Origin: Nostoc carneum NIES-2107
GTDB lineage: Bacteria; Cyanobacteriota; Cyanobacteriia; Cyanobacteriales; Nostocaceae
NCBI GenBank assembly: GCA_002368155.1
Contig: AP018180.1
Coordinates: 2,996,899 to 3,060,898, forward strand
Length of the DNA stretch: 64,000 nucleotides
Direction: 5' to 3'
In this document: positions 25,380-33,799 of the stretch, in pieces
Layout of the letters: each line of letters starts with the position of its first letter
Position numbering within the stretch: the stretch's first letter is position 1
Translations under genes and position numbers: made by a program
The notes under the pieces: model-generated
Seen by the model: only the letters and a program-made list of their open reading frames with translations
Database searches by the model: none
What the model was told of the DNA's origin: nothing

Positions 25380-26087
25380 TTAATTCTGATGGGTACACGC
25401 TAGAGCGATCGCACAATCACACATTGGCTGTTGAAGATTTTTAATTTCGTCAGATTCCTGTGTTTTTGGATATAATTTTTGCAACTTGACACGAGCATCA
25501 TCATTTGTAAACCGCCAGGTAATAGTTGCTTTTTCTTGATTTCTTGTCTGCTCCCAAGCAGCGATTTCAGATTTTAAAATTTTCTGATTTGGGATGCGTC
25601 GATTTAAACATTGGCGAGAAAGAACTGACAATTCAATTTCTGCCATATTCAACCAACTACCATGTTTAGGAGTATAATGAAACTCTAGTTTTTTCAAAAT
25701 TCTTCTAGCTTCTTCGGGATGAAAAGCTTGGTATAAAGCAGATGGCGTATGAGTATTTAGGTTGTCCATAATAATCCTAATTAACTCAGCTTTTGGATAA
25801 TGAATGTCTACCAAATCTTTCATACAATGAGCAAAATCTACCGCAGTTCTTCTATCTGTAACTTTAATGTGTCGCCAACCTTTTGTTGGTTCTATAAACG
25901 TGAATAAATTACAATTGCCCAAGCGCTCATACTCGTAATCAACGCGTCTTGCTTGTCCTGGTTTTGCCGGTATGGGAACTTTTGTATCACCAAGTAATTG
26001 TACCGGACGCTCGTCAAAACAAACTCTCGGACGTTTTGGATCATCTGTTTGAGCATATAAATCTAAGACATCTTCCATTCGCCACAC
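25380..26087 (-). CDS. IS630 transposase, DDE catalytic part
   Basis: The 235-residue frame carries the catalytic triad context: Asp in RVCFDERPVQLLG, Asp in IIMDNLNTHTPSALYQAF, and Glu in GSWLNMAEIELS. The true product is presumably a fusion with the upstream helix-turn-helix frame by -1 shifting, since codons before MWRMEDVLDLY (KPWLVEQWCIP) are also transposase-like and in this frame. The stop codon lies inside the left terminal repeat. Confidence 0.9.
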   Translation of the reverse strand: MWRMEDVLDLYAQTDDPKRPRVCFDERPVQLLGDTKVPIPAKPGQARRVDYEYERLGNCNLFTFIEPTKGWRHIKVTDRRTAVDFAHCMKDLVDIHYPKAELIRIIMDNLNTHTPSALYQAFHPEEARRILKKLEFHYTPKHGSWLNMAEIELSVLSRQCLNRRIPNQKILKSEIAAWEQTRNQEKATITWRFTNDDARVKLQKLYPKTQESDEIKNLQQPMCDCAIALACTHQN

Positions 26088-26125
26088 GAACTCCGGACTG
26101 ACTGTTGGAATACACCATTGCTCTA

Positions 26126-26566
26126 CTAGCCACGGCTTGATTTCGTTTTTTTTAAAGTTCGACGTACAGTTTCATCGCTAATATTATCTACAATTTCAAG
26201 TTGTACTAATTTATTAGCTAGTAATTCCATTGTCCAACATTCTCGCCCTGAAGGTGGATTACTACATGCGGTAGCAACTAAAAAAGCCTCTGCTGTCCCA
26301 TTTAACTTTCTTACTTTACCTGGACGGGGTTTTTCATTTAAGGCTGACTCCAATCCTGACGATACAAATTTTTTCCGAATTCGCTCTATAGTTGCTACAC
26401 TCACACCTATTATGTTGGCTATCTCTTCATCTTTATATCCAGCAGATGACATTAATAGTATCTGCACCCGTTTTAGTTTTCTTGCCTGAATTTTTCCTTT
26501 TTTAGTAATTTGTTCAAGTTGTTCTTTATCCTCAATGGTTAAGTTGACTTGATGTTTGATAGCCAT
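26126..26566 (-). CDS. IS630 transposase, helix-turn-helix part
   Basis: 146 residues with two helix-turn-helix motifs (YKDEEIANIIGVSVATIERI and the second around NISDETVRRTLKK). It ends shortly after an A8 run (26146-26153 on this strand, reading CTTTAAAAAAAACG). A -1 slip there joins it to the catalytic frame, giving LKKNEIKPWLVEQ in place of LKKTKSSRG-stop. The product binds the inverted repeats. Confidence 0.9.
   Translation of the reverse strand: MAIKHQVNLTIEDKEQLEQITKKGKIQARKLKRVQILLMSSAGYKDEEIANIIGVSVATIERIRKKFVSSGLESALNEKPRPGKVRKLNGTAEAFLVATACSNPPSGRECWTMELLANKLVQLEIVDNISDETVRRTLKKTKSSRG
26146..26153 (-). promoter_or_regulatory. Probable -1 frameshift site of the IS630 transposase
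   Basis: A run of eight A in the codon context TTA-AAA-AAA-ACG allows tandem slippage by -1 to AAC-GAA-ATC, restoring a continuous transposase. Either ribosomal or transcriptional slippage would serve. Confidence 0.65.
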
Positions 26567-26672
26567 GATGAATAAATTTTTATATCCAACTTACTAATGC
26601 CTTAATTATCCAGCTTATACTAGTATACGATCGCTCTGGCGTGTACCCATCAGAATTAATGTGGTGGAGTAC

Positions 26673-26801
26673 TAGTAGTCTGACAAGGGAACTATGCTAG
26701 GTGCATTAAATTTTCTAGTTCTCTTCTTTTCCTCTTTCTTTGAGTACTTCGTGTCTTCGTGGTTCGTTTCTTCACCCAGCAAAGTTGAGTTGCCAGACTA
26801 C
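26673..26801. repeat. MITE family C, copy 1 (129 bp, TA-flanked)
   Basis: The ends GTAGTCTGACAAG and TTGCCAGACTAC are inverted and flanked by TA. The interior (CTTTCTTTGAGTACTTCGTG and onward) is nearly identical to 44381-44506. TA flanks imply mobilisation by an IS630/Tc1-type transposase, although the ends differ from those of the adjacent IS. Confidence 0.85.
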
Positions 26802-26803
26802 TA

Positions 26804-27285
26804 GAGTTTTTTTCTAAAAATAATCCTCGATTTATTCAAAAAATCGGGGATGTAAGTCATTCAATGGTTGGATGAAAAATGGTTTTTGATGATTGAATAA
26901 TATCTTGTTAAAATAACCTACTCAAATAATAATATTTGACTGCTGCTGATATACTCAGCGAAACAAATTTATAAATTTAATTTAATTTCTAGACTAAATT
27001 AATGCCAAATTTTGAAAAATTACTTAATTATAATAATTGTTATTTTTGACAAATACATCCCCATAAAAGTAGATTTATGCTTCTACCGCAGTGTAGATAC
27101 ATGAGAAATAAATAAAAGTTTACACTCTTAATGAAGAATGTGCTGGAAGTAACTTTTCAAGTAAGTTCTGGTTAAGGTCGAAGATATACGAAGGCCTAGG
27201 AAGACAAGGAAAAATTACTAACTCGATTTTTCCTTGTACCTTTTCTTAGAATTCATTGTTAAAAGACCCTTCCCACAGCAATTAA
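26804..27285. other. Intergenic region downstream of the efflux gene
   Basis: AT-rich, with a decayed palindrome related to 3009-3041 at about 26823-26850 and a hairpin at 27204-27237. No gene is supported. Confidence 0.6.
27204..27237 (-). terminator. Candidate terminator after the Bcr/CflA gene
   Basis: ACAAGGAAAAA and TTTTTCCTTGT form an 11-bp perfect stem with a 12-nt loop, located 49 bp beyond the gene's stop. The stem itself supplies A and T runs on each strand, so it could act in both directions. It is weak in GC. Confidence 0.5.
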
Positions 27286-28542
27286 TTATTTTATTTGCAA
27301 GCCCCTACCCTTATGTAGTGCTAATCGGCGTTCGGCGGGACGTGCCAATGTTGTGTAGGCAGCGTAAGAAGCGATCGCAAATATTGCCATCACACCAGAC
27401 ATAGCAATCGCACTGTGTCCATCATAAAGGAAAGCCACTAACCCACTTGCCAGGGCACCGCCTAGCATTTGCAGAAATCCCACTACTGCGGCTGCAACTC
27501 CAGCACTTTCTGGTACTGGCTGGATGGCACCATGTATAGCATTGGGTGAAATTATGCCACGACAAAAGGTAACTAGCACCAACAACGGCATGAGTGTAGC
27601 AACTTGCGCCGCACTACTCATGGATATTACAACCAGTGCCACACTGCAAATGACACCAAGGATTAAGCTAATGCTGAGTAATCGTGAAGGTGGCACACCT
27701 TGCATACTCCAGCGCCCATTTAAGAAGGAACCCACCATAATCCCAAAGGCGGTTGATGCAAATAGCCAACCATAGACTGTAGTTGAAACACCGAAAACAT
27801 TAAGCATCACCAATGGCGAACCAGCGACGTAGGCAAACATACAGCCAAAGTAAAACGCATTGACAAGGGCATAACCCAAGCAAATAGGATTGCTGAGAAT
27901 ATACCAGTAATTCTTAATCAGCCGACGTGGTTTAATCGCATTGGCATGACGCTGGGCTATAGATTCACTCAATCCCAAAGCCACAGCCATGACCAGCAGT
28001 AATCCTCCCACAGCCAGCACAGCATAAATTGCCCGCCAAGAAGCATAGGTGTACCCCGCCACAGGTATCGCCAAAATCCACCCACCAATTGTAGGCGCAA
28101 TCATTGGTGCGGCACTCATCACCAAGTTGACATAAGAAAGTTGTGCCCGTGCTTCTTGTCCTTCAAATAAATCTCGGACGATTGCTAACGTTACCACCAT
28201 CCCCGCACCAGCACCAGCACCCTGAACTAAGCGCCAAGCAATCAGAGTCTCAATCGATGGTGCTGTAGCACAGACGGCACCAGCTAGGGCAAATATCCCA
28301 CAGCCTGCGAGTAAAATTGGCTTACGCCCATAACGATCAGAAAGCGGCCCAAAACCAAGTTGTGCGATCGCAAAACCCAGCATAAACAAACTCAGAGTTA
28401 GTCCTACTGTGCCTGGTGAAGTTCTTAACGCTGCACTAATCTGAGGGAATGCTGGAAGTCCCATATCGATTGACAATGGCGGTAGTGCAGAAAGCGCCCC
28501 CAGCAGGATTGTAAAGCCTAGAGATTTGGGTGGAATTCGCAT
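27286..28542 (-). CDS. Bcr/CflA-type major facilitator drug efflux transporter
   Basis: 418 residues with twelve predicted membrane spans. The Bcr/CflA marks are SIDMGLPAFPQISAAL at the first loop and the motif-A loop GPLSDRYGRKPILLAG after span 2. Motif C-like IVRDLF and the span with IAPTIGGWIL follow. It is an inner-membrane proton-driven exporter of small toxic compounds; the actual substrate is unknown. The gene stands alone with a hairpin at its 3' side. About 295 bp of repeats and a heptamer patch (28771-28804) separate it from the response-regulator gene upstream. Confidence 0.92.
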   Translation of the reverse strand: MRIPPKSLGFTILLGALSALPPLSIDMGLPAFPQISAALRTSPGTVGLTLSLFMLGFAIAQLGFGPLSDRYGRKPILLAGCGIFALAGAVCATAPSIETLIAWRLVQGAGAGAGMVVTLAIVRDLFEGQEARAQLSYVNLVMSAAPMIAPTIGGWILAIPVAGYTYASWRAIYAVLAVGGLLLVMAVALGLSESIAQRHANAIKPRRLIKNYWYILSNPICLGYALVNAFYFGCMFAYVAGSPLVMLNVFGVSTTVYGWLFASTAFGIMVGSFLNGRWSMQGVPPSRLLSISLILGVICSVALVVISMSSAAQVATLMPLLVLVTFCRGIISPNAIHGAIQPVPESAGVAAAVVGFLQMLGGALASGLVAFLYDGHSAIAMSGVMAIFAIASYAAYTTLARPAERRLALHKGRGLQIK

Positions 28543-28770
28543 TTTGTTAGCTCACTCAAGGGCTATGGGTAAACTCAGCTTTTCATTGCCTTGTCAGATA
28601 AATGAAAATTTCAGCGAACACCCATCTCATTTGCAGCTTAAATTCTAGCAGTCTCTTGGGGGTAGGCTTGTCCGTGCCACCCTATGGCTTTTATTTCCCC
28701 ATCAATAAGAGTGACAGAATTCAGAGTATGCAGTCTCCAACCTAACCACTAAAACAGCCTTGAAATCCTT

Positions 28771-28804
28771 CCCAATGACAAATGACCAATGACCAATGAC
28801 AACC
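28771..28804. repeat. Heptamer patch (ATGACCA-type)
   Basis: CCCAATGACAAATGACCAAT and following units repeat a seven-base ATGACCA/ATGACAA pattern about four times, between the efflux and regulator genes. No coding role. Confidence 0.7.
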
Positions 28805-28837
28805 TCAGCCAATTATCTTGAATTTCGCCGACCTAAA

Positions 28838-29548
28838 TTAATGCACCAACCCGCCACGCAAAGCCCTAACAGCCGCTTGCGTTCTATCAGAAACACAGAG
28901 TTTACTCAAAATTCCCCGCACATGAGTTTTTACAGTACCGATAGTCAAATACAATTTTTGAGCAATTTCTGCGTTATCACATCCAGCAACAATCAACTCT
29001 AAAACTTCCATTTCACGTTGAGTTAAAGAAGAAGTTTCTATAGTTTTCTCAATTTCTGAGTCAAGACCATCAATTAATACTCTTTTGCCACTGCTACCGG
29101 AAACATCATCTTGGCGTACCTGCTTAAGTACAATATCTGCTATTGTCGGGTCAATCCACGGACTACCTGTATAAGTGGTTTTGACTGCATCTACTAGCCT
29201 ATCTCTGTCAATATCCTTCATACAGTAAGAATCTGCCCCCGCCCCAAAAGCTGCTAACACAGCTTCCTCACTGTTTTGCATTGTGAGAATGAGAATTTTG
29301 GTAGTCAAGTCTGGATTCTGCTGTTGAAATTGCCTGTACTTGCGAGTCAATTCAATTCCATCCATATCAGGCAAACCGATATCGATAGTGGCAACATCTG
29401 GCTTCAGGGTCAACAAAAGTTGCAATCCATCCGTAGCGTTGGCAGCCTCACCAACAATTTTGATATCTGCCTCAGCTTGTAAAGCAGCCTGTAAGCCTAT
29501 TCTGGTAAGGTTGTGGTCTTCAATCACAACGACCTTAATCTCACTCAT
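28838..29548 (-). CDS. NarL/LuxR-type response regulator
   Basis: 236 residues. The REC domain (1-125) has phospho-acceptor Asp56 in PDVATIDIGLPDMDG, with acidic VVVIEDHN at the N-terminus and a conserved Lys in SYCMKDIDRD. The LuxR helix-turn-helix (about 172-232) contains LTQREMEVLELIVAG and AEIAQKLYLTIGTVKTHVRG. It is a cytoplasmic transcription factor activated by phosphorylation. It is divergent from the REC-histidine kinase at 29895 across 346 bp. The two may be partners, but that kinase lacks an obvious sensor domain, so the pairing is inference. Confidence 0.93.
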   Translation of the reverse strand: MSEIKVVVIEDHNLTRIGLQAALQAEADIKIVGEAANATDGLQLLLTLKPDVATIDIGLPDMDGIELTRKYRQFQQQNPDLTTKILILTMQNSEEAVLAAFGAGADSYCMKDIDRDRLVDAVKTTYTGSPWIDPTIADIVLKQVRQDDVSGSSGKRVLIDGLDSEIEKTIETSSLTQREMEVLELIVAGCDNAEIAQKLYLTIGTVKTHVRGILSKLCVSDRTQAAVRALRGGLVH

Positions 29549-29894
29549 GGCTGTTACCTCTACCCGGATCTATCTAAAGTACAGAATAAAATATCTTCGC
29601 TATTTTACTGTGAAGTTTATACCAAAAGGAAGATGATGACAAATCCACAAAGAAATACATCTACCATAAGGTATAAAAAATCATTTCTTTTCTTATGCAG
29701 CAAAATGTTTATCTAAATATTTTGGAAATAACACTTTGATGCACCTACCAATAGACTGATGCTTGTATTTAAAATAAATTAATTCTCAGATAAAGTCTGG
29801 AGGTAGATGACAAAAAAAATTAATTAATTCACAAGAATTGTATCCCAAAAAGAGTTAACTTAATAAAACTAATTAGTTTGTTGTCTAAACAGCC
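29549..29894. other. Divergent promoter region of the regulator/kinase pair
   Basis: AT-rich, no repeats recognised and no gene supported. It must carry promoters for both flanking signalling genes; I could not identify a specific box. Confidence 0.5.
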
Positions 29895-31028
29895 ATGTCA
29901 ATACCTCAATCTGTAAAAAAAGATAAAATTTTAGTTGTTGATGACGTTTATGACAATTTAGTACTACTAGAAACAGTTTTACAAGAAGATAGCTATGAAG
30001 TTATATTGGCGCAAGATAGCACAAATGCTTTGGCTATAGTTGAGCAGTCACCACCAGACTTAATACTTCTGGATATTATGATGCCAGAACTCGATGGTTA
30101 TGAATTTACGCGCCGCATTCGACACAATAAAAATTTGCCCTATATTCCCATATTATTAATTACCGCTCACATCTACTCTAGCGTTGTCGAAGGATTGGAT
30201 GCTGGTGCCGATGATTTTATTCGTAAACCATTTGATCCCGATGAACTAAATGCACGGGTTCGTTGTCTTTTACGTCTCAAACACACTATAGATGAACGCG
30301 ATCACATGGCAAGTTTACGAGAAGATTTTGCCTCGCGATTTACTCACGATTTACGCACACCTCTTGCGGCTGCAAATAGAGTCTTAAAATTAACCAGAGA
30401 AGGAATGTTTTGTACTGTCACATCAGATTTTGCCAAAATTATTGATACGATGATTGGTAGCAATGAAGATTTGCTAACAATGGTCAATAATTTACTGGAA
30501 GTTTATAGACATGAAGCAGGTTCTAAAACCTTAAGATTATCTGCCTTTGATATTCAACAATTAGTAACTGAAGTAGCTCAAGAATTGAAGCCACTAGCAG
30601 AAGAAAAAAACTTAGTTTTAAAAGCTGAAATTACAGAAAATCTGAATGCAGACCCAGAAGCATTAACTACAGTAATAGCTGACCGGATAGAAATCAGAAG
30701 AGTATTAACTAATATTATTGGTAATGCTATTAAATTTACCGCAACAGGTTATATATATGTGCGATTAAATGTAGAGAAAAATTATGTCATAGTCCAAATT
30801 CAAGATACAGGCCCGGGAATATCGCAAAAGAACCAAGCAATTTTATTCGAGCGATTTCGTCCTGGTAAACATTTAGGTTCAGGTAGTGGTTTGGGACTGT
30901 ATCTCTCTCGCTGCATTATCGAATCGCATCAAGGCTCGCTAACTGTAGAATCTGAACCTGGTAATGGCAGTATATTTACTATTAGTTTGCCTCTTGGCCA
31001 AGCCAATCAGTTAGAAGTAGAAGCATAA
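29895..31028 (+). CDS. REC-HisKA-HATPase hybrid histidine kinase
   Basis: 377 residues. The N-terminal receiver (1-125) has acidic VVDDVYD and Asp60 in LILLDIMMPELDGYEF. HisKA has His151 in FTHDLRTPLAAANRV. The HATPase domain (about 245-370) shows the N box NIIGNAIKFT, DTGPGIS and GSGLGLYLSR. It is cytoplasmic. A receiver ahead of the kinase core with no PAS or GAF suggests phospho-relay input from another kinase, as in cyanobacterial REC-HK proteins. It lies head to head with the NarL-type regulator, a likely but unproven target. Start ATG 29895; no strong ribosome site is visible. Confidence 0.93.
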   Translation: MSIPQSVKKDKILVVDDVYDNLVLLETVLQEDSYEVILAQDSTNALAIVEQSPPDLILLDIMMPELDGYEFTRRIRHNKNLPYIPILLITAHIYSSVVEGLDAGADDFIRKPFDPDELNARVRCLLRLKHTIDERDHMASLREDFASRFTHDLRTPLAAANRVLKLTREGMFCTVTSDFAKIIDTMIGSNEDLLTMVNNLLEVYRHEAGSKTLRLSAFDIQQLVTEVAQELKPLAEEKNLVLKAEITENLNADPEALTTVIADRIEIRRVLTNIIGNAIKFTATGYIYVRLNVEKNYVIVQIQDTGPGISQKNQAILFERFRPGKHLGSGSGLGLYLSRCIIESHQGSLTVESEPGNGSIFTISLPLGQANQLEVEA

Positions 31029-31195
31029 AAATATTTATCTTAATTACCTAAAGCAGAATTACTTGATACTGAATAGTAACAATCAATCCTGGCAAAGATA
31101 TGGCATTAATGAAGCAAAATCAGCGATTTGCTGAAGCTGTTAGTGTTTTTTGTGCTAATTGTAAAGTCAATCACAATCAGAAATAAACTGCCAAA

Positions 31196-31459
31196 TTATC
31201 GATTTTTATAGTATGTTGCCAAAACGGTGACCGAACCACAAGTAATAAAACTAATTAAATTACCGTACATCAAAATCAAATCTTTTTGATAATATCCGTA
31301 GAGGATACCATTGAACTGAATCAGATTAAACCCTGCGAAAGTAATTAAAGAAATATCCCTAGCACTTTTCTTTTTTAAAATCCGCAGAGCTTGTGGAATA
31401 AACAGACTAGCATTAAATATAAAACCTAAGCCAAAAAACAAAGTTACTAATTCTCTCAT
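31196..31459 (-). CDS. SemiSWEET sugar transporter
   Basis: 87 residues making one three-helix PQ-loop bundle: GLGFIFNASLFIPQALRIL with the Pro-Gln pair, KSARDISLITFAGFNLIQFN with the conserved S-A/R-D-I-S loop, and MYGNLISFITCGSVTVLATY. SemiSWEETs dimerise to form a bidirectional sugar uniporter in the membrane. Length and spacing agree with the family. It is monocistronic, with a family B repeat 60 bp upstream. The substrate (sucrose or glucose) is not predictable. Confidence 0.88.
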   Translation of the reverse strand: MRELVTLFFGLGFIFNASLFIPQALRILKKKSARDISLITFAGFNLIQFNGILYGYYQKDLILMYGNLISFITCGSVTVLATYYKNR

Positions 31460-31520
31460 GTTTAGTATATAAAATGTAAATAATATTATGAGGATTTAAC
31501 TGCTCAATAAACCACAGCCG

Positions 31521-31645
31521 CAATACTGCTCGGTTAAGGATTTCAACGCGGAATTTAGTTTGGGGAAAAGGTGAAAGGGGAAGGGTTAAAGGTTTTTTCT
31601 TGTCCCTTTTCCCCTTCCCCTTTTGCCCTTAACCGACAAGTATTG
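31521..31645 (+). repeat. MITE-like repeat family B, copy 3, with perfect 10-bp target duplication
   Basis: CAATACTGCTCGGTTAAGGA and CCCTTAACCGACAAGTATTG are inverted ends of a 125-bp element. The 10-mer ACCACAGCCG occurs exactly on both sides (31511-31520 and 31646-31655), direct evidence of transposition. No coding capacity. Confidence 0.93.
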
Positions 31646-31679
31646 ACCACAGCCGTTGTTGAGCAAAATAATGGCTGTT

Positions 31680-32681
31680 TTATATTTCATTCAGCCAATT
31701 TAAAATACTAGCTTTGCTATCTACCAATCCCTTGTAAAATAGTGACTCTGGTGACATAGACTCAATTGCAGCACATAGCTTAACTCGTAATAGGGAATCT
31801 TTTTTGATTAAACTGCAATCTCTGAAATAAGTCCGAATAGTAAATAACGCTGCTTCATACTCCGGTAGTCCCCAAATTACTTGTCGCTCAATTCGTAAGT
31901 AAAGCTGAGGATTTTGGGCATCAAAGTCTCTACCTTGCCATTGACTAACCGATAAATTAGGCGGTGGTGCGGGATGGTGGTTTAGACGGGTGTCAGTACT
32001 CAAACCCCAAGCAAAACGCACCATAGGTTTACAGCTAATCATAGTATTAGCGATCGCATCTGCCCGACGATTAATTTTTTCCATACCAGCCACAGGCTGA
32101 TGTATTTCTGCAAAGTTTTTACCGATTTTTTCCTCAGCCGACCAATGATTGGGATAGCACAAGTGAACTGCACTCAGCCAATTGCAACCATCCCTACCAC
32201 GACAAATGACTGTCAAGTCTTCTTGCATTTGGGATGCTAGAGCATCAAGGGTAGAACTGTAAGCGGGAAACACTGAACTATTCTCGACTCGCTGTAATTG
32301 CCAGTCTGCATCTAGATAAAGCGTTTCTTGGGTGAGTTTGCTACGAAATATCAAGGTATTAGCTGTTGATTTTTGGTAATCAAAGTATTGTGGATGATCT
32401 TGCGTGAGGCGCTCAACTATCAAACGAGCGATCGCACCTGCCACAGCCTTAGAATATTTATGAGTTTGGTAGTATTTACTTAATCGTTCGGCACGTGCCA
32501 AAAGTTTAGCCTGACGGTAATGTGCAAAATTTTCATCGATTTGAAATACTTGCCCATCAGCTTCACCATTACCAAAACAAGTGCCAAAGGCCATCATACC
32601 TGGCTTGACTTCGTAGCGTCCATTCATCAACGGGAAGTAGCAAGCCGGACTATTGCAGGCTTTTAGTTTCTGCGTTTCCAC
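31680..32681 (-). CDS. DUF3445 protein, heme-dependent oxidative N-demethylase (HODM) alpha-like
   Basis: 333 residues from a GTG at 32681. An ATG at residue 20 (32624, MNGRYEVKPGMMAFG) is an alternative start. Family features are the N-terminal RYEVKPGMMAFGT, the central RDGCNWLSAVHLCYPNHW, EIHQPVAGMEKINRRA, and the C-terminal LRIERQVIWGLPEYEAALFT. DUF3445 proteins include the heme-binding subunit of dimethylamine oxidative demethylases, but most cyanobacterial members stand alone, as here, with no reductase neighbours. The role here is therefore unproven. It is cytoplasmic. The upstream 475 bp contains a family A repeat. Confidence 0.78.
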   Translation of the reverse strand: METQKLKACNSPACYFPLMNGRYEVKPGMMAFGTCFGNGEADGQVFQIDENFAHYRQAKLLARAERLSKYYQTHKYSKAVAGAIARLIVERLTQDHPQYFDYQKSTANTLIFRSKLTQETLYLDADWQLQRVENSSVFPAYSSTLDALASQMQEDLTVICRGRDGCNWLSAVHLCYPNHWSAEEKIGKNFAEIHQPVAGMEKINRRADAIANTMISCKPMVRFAWGLSTDTRLNHHPAPPPNLSVSQWQGRDFDAQNPQLYLRIERQVIWGLPEYEAALFTIRTYFRDCSLIKKDSLLRVKLCAAIESMSPESLFYKGLVDSKASILNWLNEI

Positions 32682-33156
32682 AAGCCAGTGATGTAGAGGA
32701 GTGCCATTATAGATGGTTGCATAACAATTTTCGCATGAGTTGAGATTTTGTAGTGCGATCGCAAAACTTTAACTTTGTAGTTCTATCCCCAAAAATATAT
32801 CAGGCAATTTTTCTAATTCTTGTAGAGTTGGCAATGTCTACATAATTTATAGGCTGCATCTATCCAATATCTACAAATCTTATACCAATTTCAAAAAATA
32901 ATGCGACAGATTGTAGGGACAAGGCACTGCCTTGCCCTCTAGAATATATTGATGTGTCGCAAACAATATTTGATTTGGTATTCTAGGGTAGAACAGATAA
33001 ACCAAAATTATAAAATTTAAATAGGTAATAACTGATTTGGTTATTTATAGAAAATCATTTTAATTTTATTTATGCACAAGGGAAAAATGGTAAAAATTTT
33101 ACATTGTTCAATTTCCCTTTTACCCTTGCAACAAAACTATTGTCTCATAATACAGC
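32682..33156. other. Intergenic region with family A repeat
   Basis: AT-rich. It contains the family A element at 32882-32981 and nothing else that I can support. The flanking genes are both on the minus strand. Confidence 0.6.
32882..32981 (+). repeat. MITE-like repeat family A, copy 3 (100 bp)
   Basis: ATACCAATTTCAAAAAATAA at the left, TTTGATTTGGTAT at the right, and a GACAAGGCACTGCCTTGCCC centre. Nearly identical to 13404-13503 and of the same length. Confidence 0.87.
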
Positions 33157-33600
33157 TTACAAACTGATAGTTTGTGCTGTAAAATTTGCTTGACTATCCC
33201 AATAATCAACCTGATTAATCTGCACCTTCAACAAAGCGATATCGGGTTCATTTAATCCTTGCGGAAACCAAGCTTCGAGTTCTGGCTTCCATAGTTCTTG
33301 CATCTTGTTGCGATCGTTGACTAACTCTGCGCTACCCGATATTGAAACATATCGCTTTTGGTTAGGTGATGAGAAACTGAGATTGACTTGCTGACGATGC
33401 TCAATTTCAAATACTTTATGGGAACTAGCATTGGTAAAAAACCACAGTGTTCCATCAGGCTGAATATCGCTACTCTTTTCCATAGGACGACTGTGCAAGC
33501 TACCATCCTCATCGACTGTAGTTAACATACTACAACCAATATCTTTAATCAGTTCCCGCAGTTGATAAATATGTTGATTTTTGTCGGTAGAGGTTGTCAT
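33157..33600 (-). CDS. Pyridoxamine-5'-phosphate-oxidase-like FMN-binding stress protein
   Basis: 147 residues with the split-barrel pattern of general-stress-protein-26-like members. IKDIGCSMLTTVDEDGSLHS and RPMEKSSDIQPDGTLWFFTN give the flavin-contact strands. VNLSFSSPNQKRYVSISGSA follows, with the closing DYWDS near the C-terminus. It is short compared with true PdxH and lacks its C-terminal extension, so a flavin or F420-type reductase role is more likely than vitamin B6 synthesis. Monocistronic, ATG start, cytoplasmic. Confidence 0.88.
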   Translation of the reverse strand: MTTSTDKNQHIYQLRELIKDIGCSMLTTVDEDGSLHSRPMEKSSDIQPDGTLWFFTNASSHKVFEIEHRQQVNLSFSSPNQKRYVSISGSAELVNDRNKMQELWKPELEAWFPQGLNEPDIALLKVQINQVDYWDSQANFTAQTISL

Positions 33601-33799
33601 TTACCGTACTCTTTTATTGAGGTTTTCGTTGACATGGGAATTTAAATTACCCCCATTGTCCTTTCTTGAGAAATTCCTCTTTTAGTATCAACATTTTTGA
33701 TTTTTAATTACCTGTGTCTACAGATAGAATTACTATGACATTTGGAAAGAGCGTAACATTGTTGCGCTCTTTCCAAAGAAGTGAGAGCCTTCATTGTGA

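Larger units (their letters stand above)
25367..26670 (-). mobile_element. IS630-family insertion sequence, 1304 bp, nearly intact
   Basis: The 45-bp terminal inverted repeats begin GTACTCCACCACATTAATTC at 25367 and end with its complement at 26670. The two arms differ at one base. TA dinucleotides flank both ends (25365-25366 and 26671-26672), the target duplication of the IS630/Tc1 group. Two minus-strand frames encode the transposase. The right TA is also the left TA of a family C MITE at 26673, so the IS jumped into a MITE border. Near-identical arms suggest a recent arrival. Confidence 0.93.

Noticed and set aside
31100-31186. 28-aa frame with a CANC motif between the REC kinase and SemiSWEET genes
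   Set aside because: Short, no ribosome site, no recognised family; a two-cysteine motif alone is not evidence.
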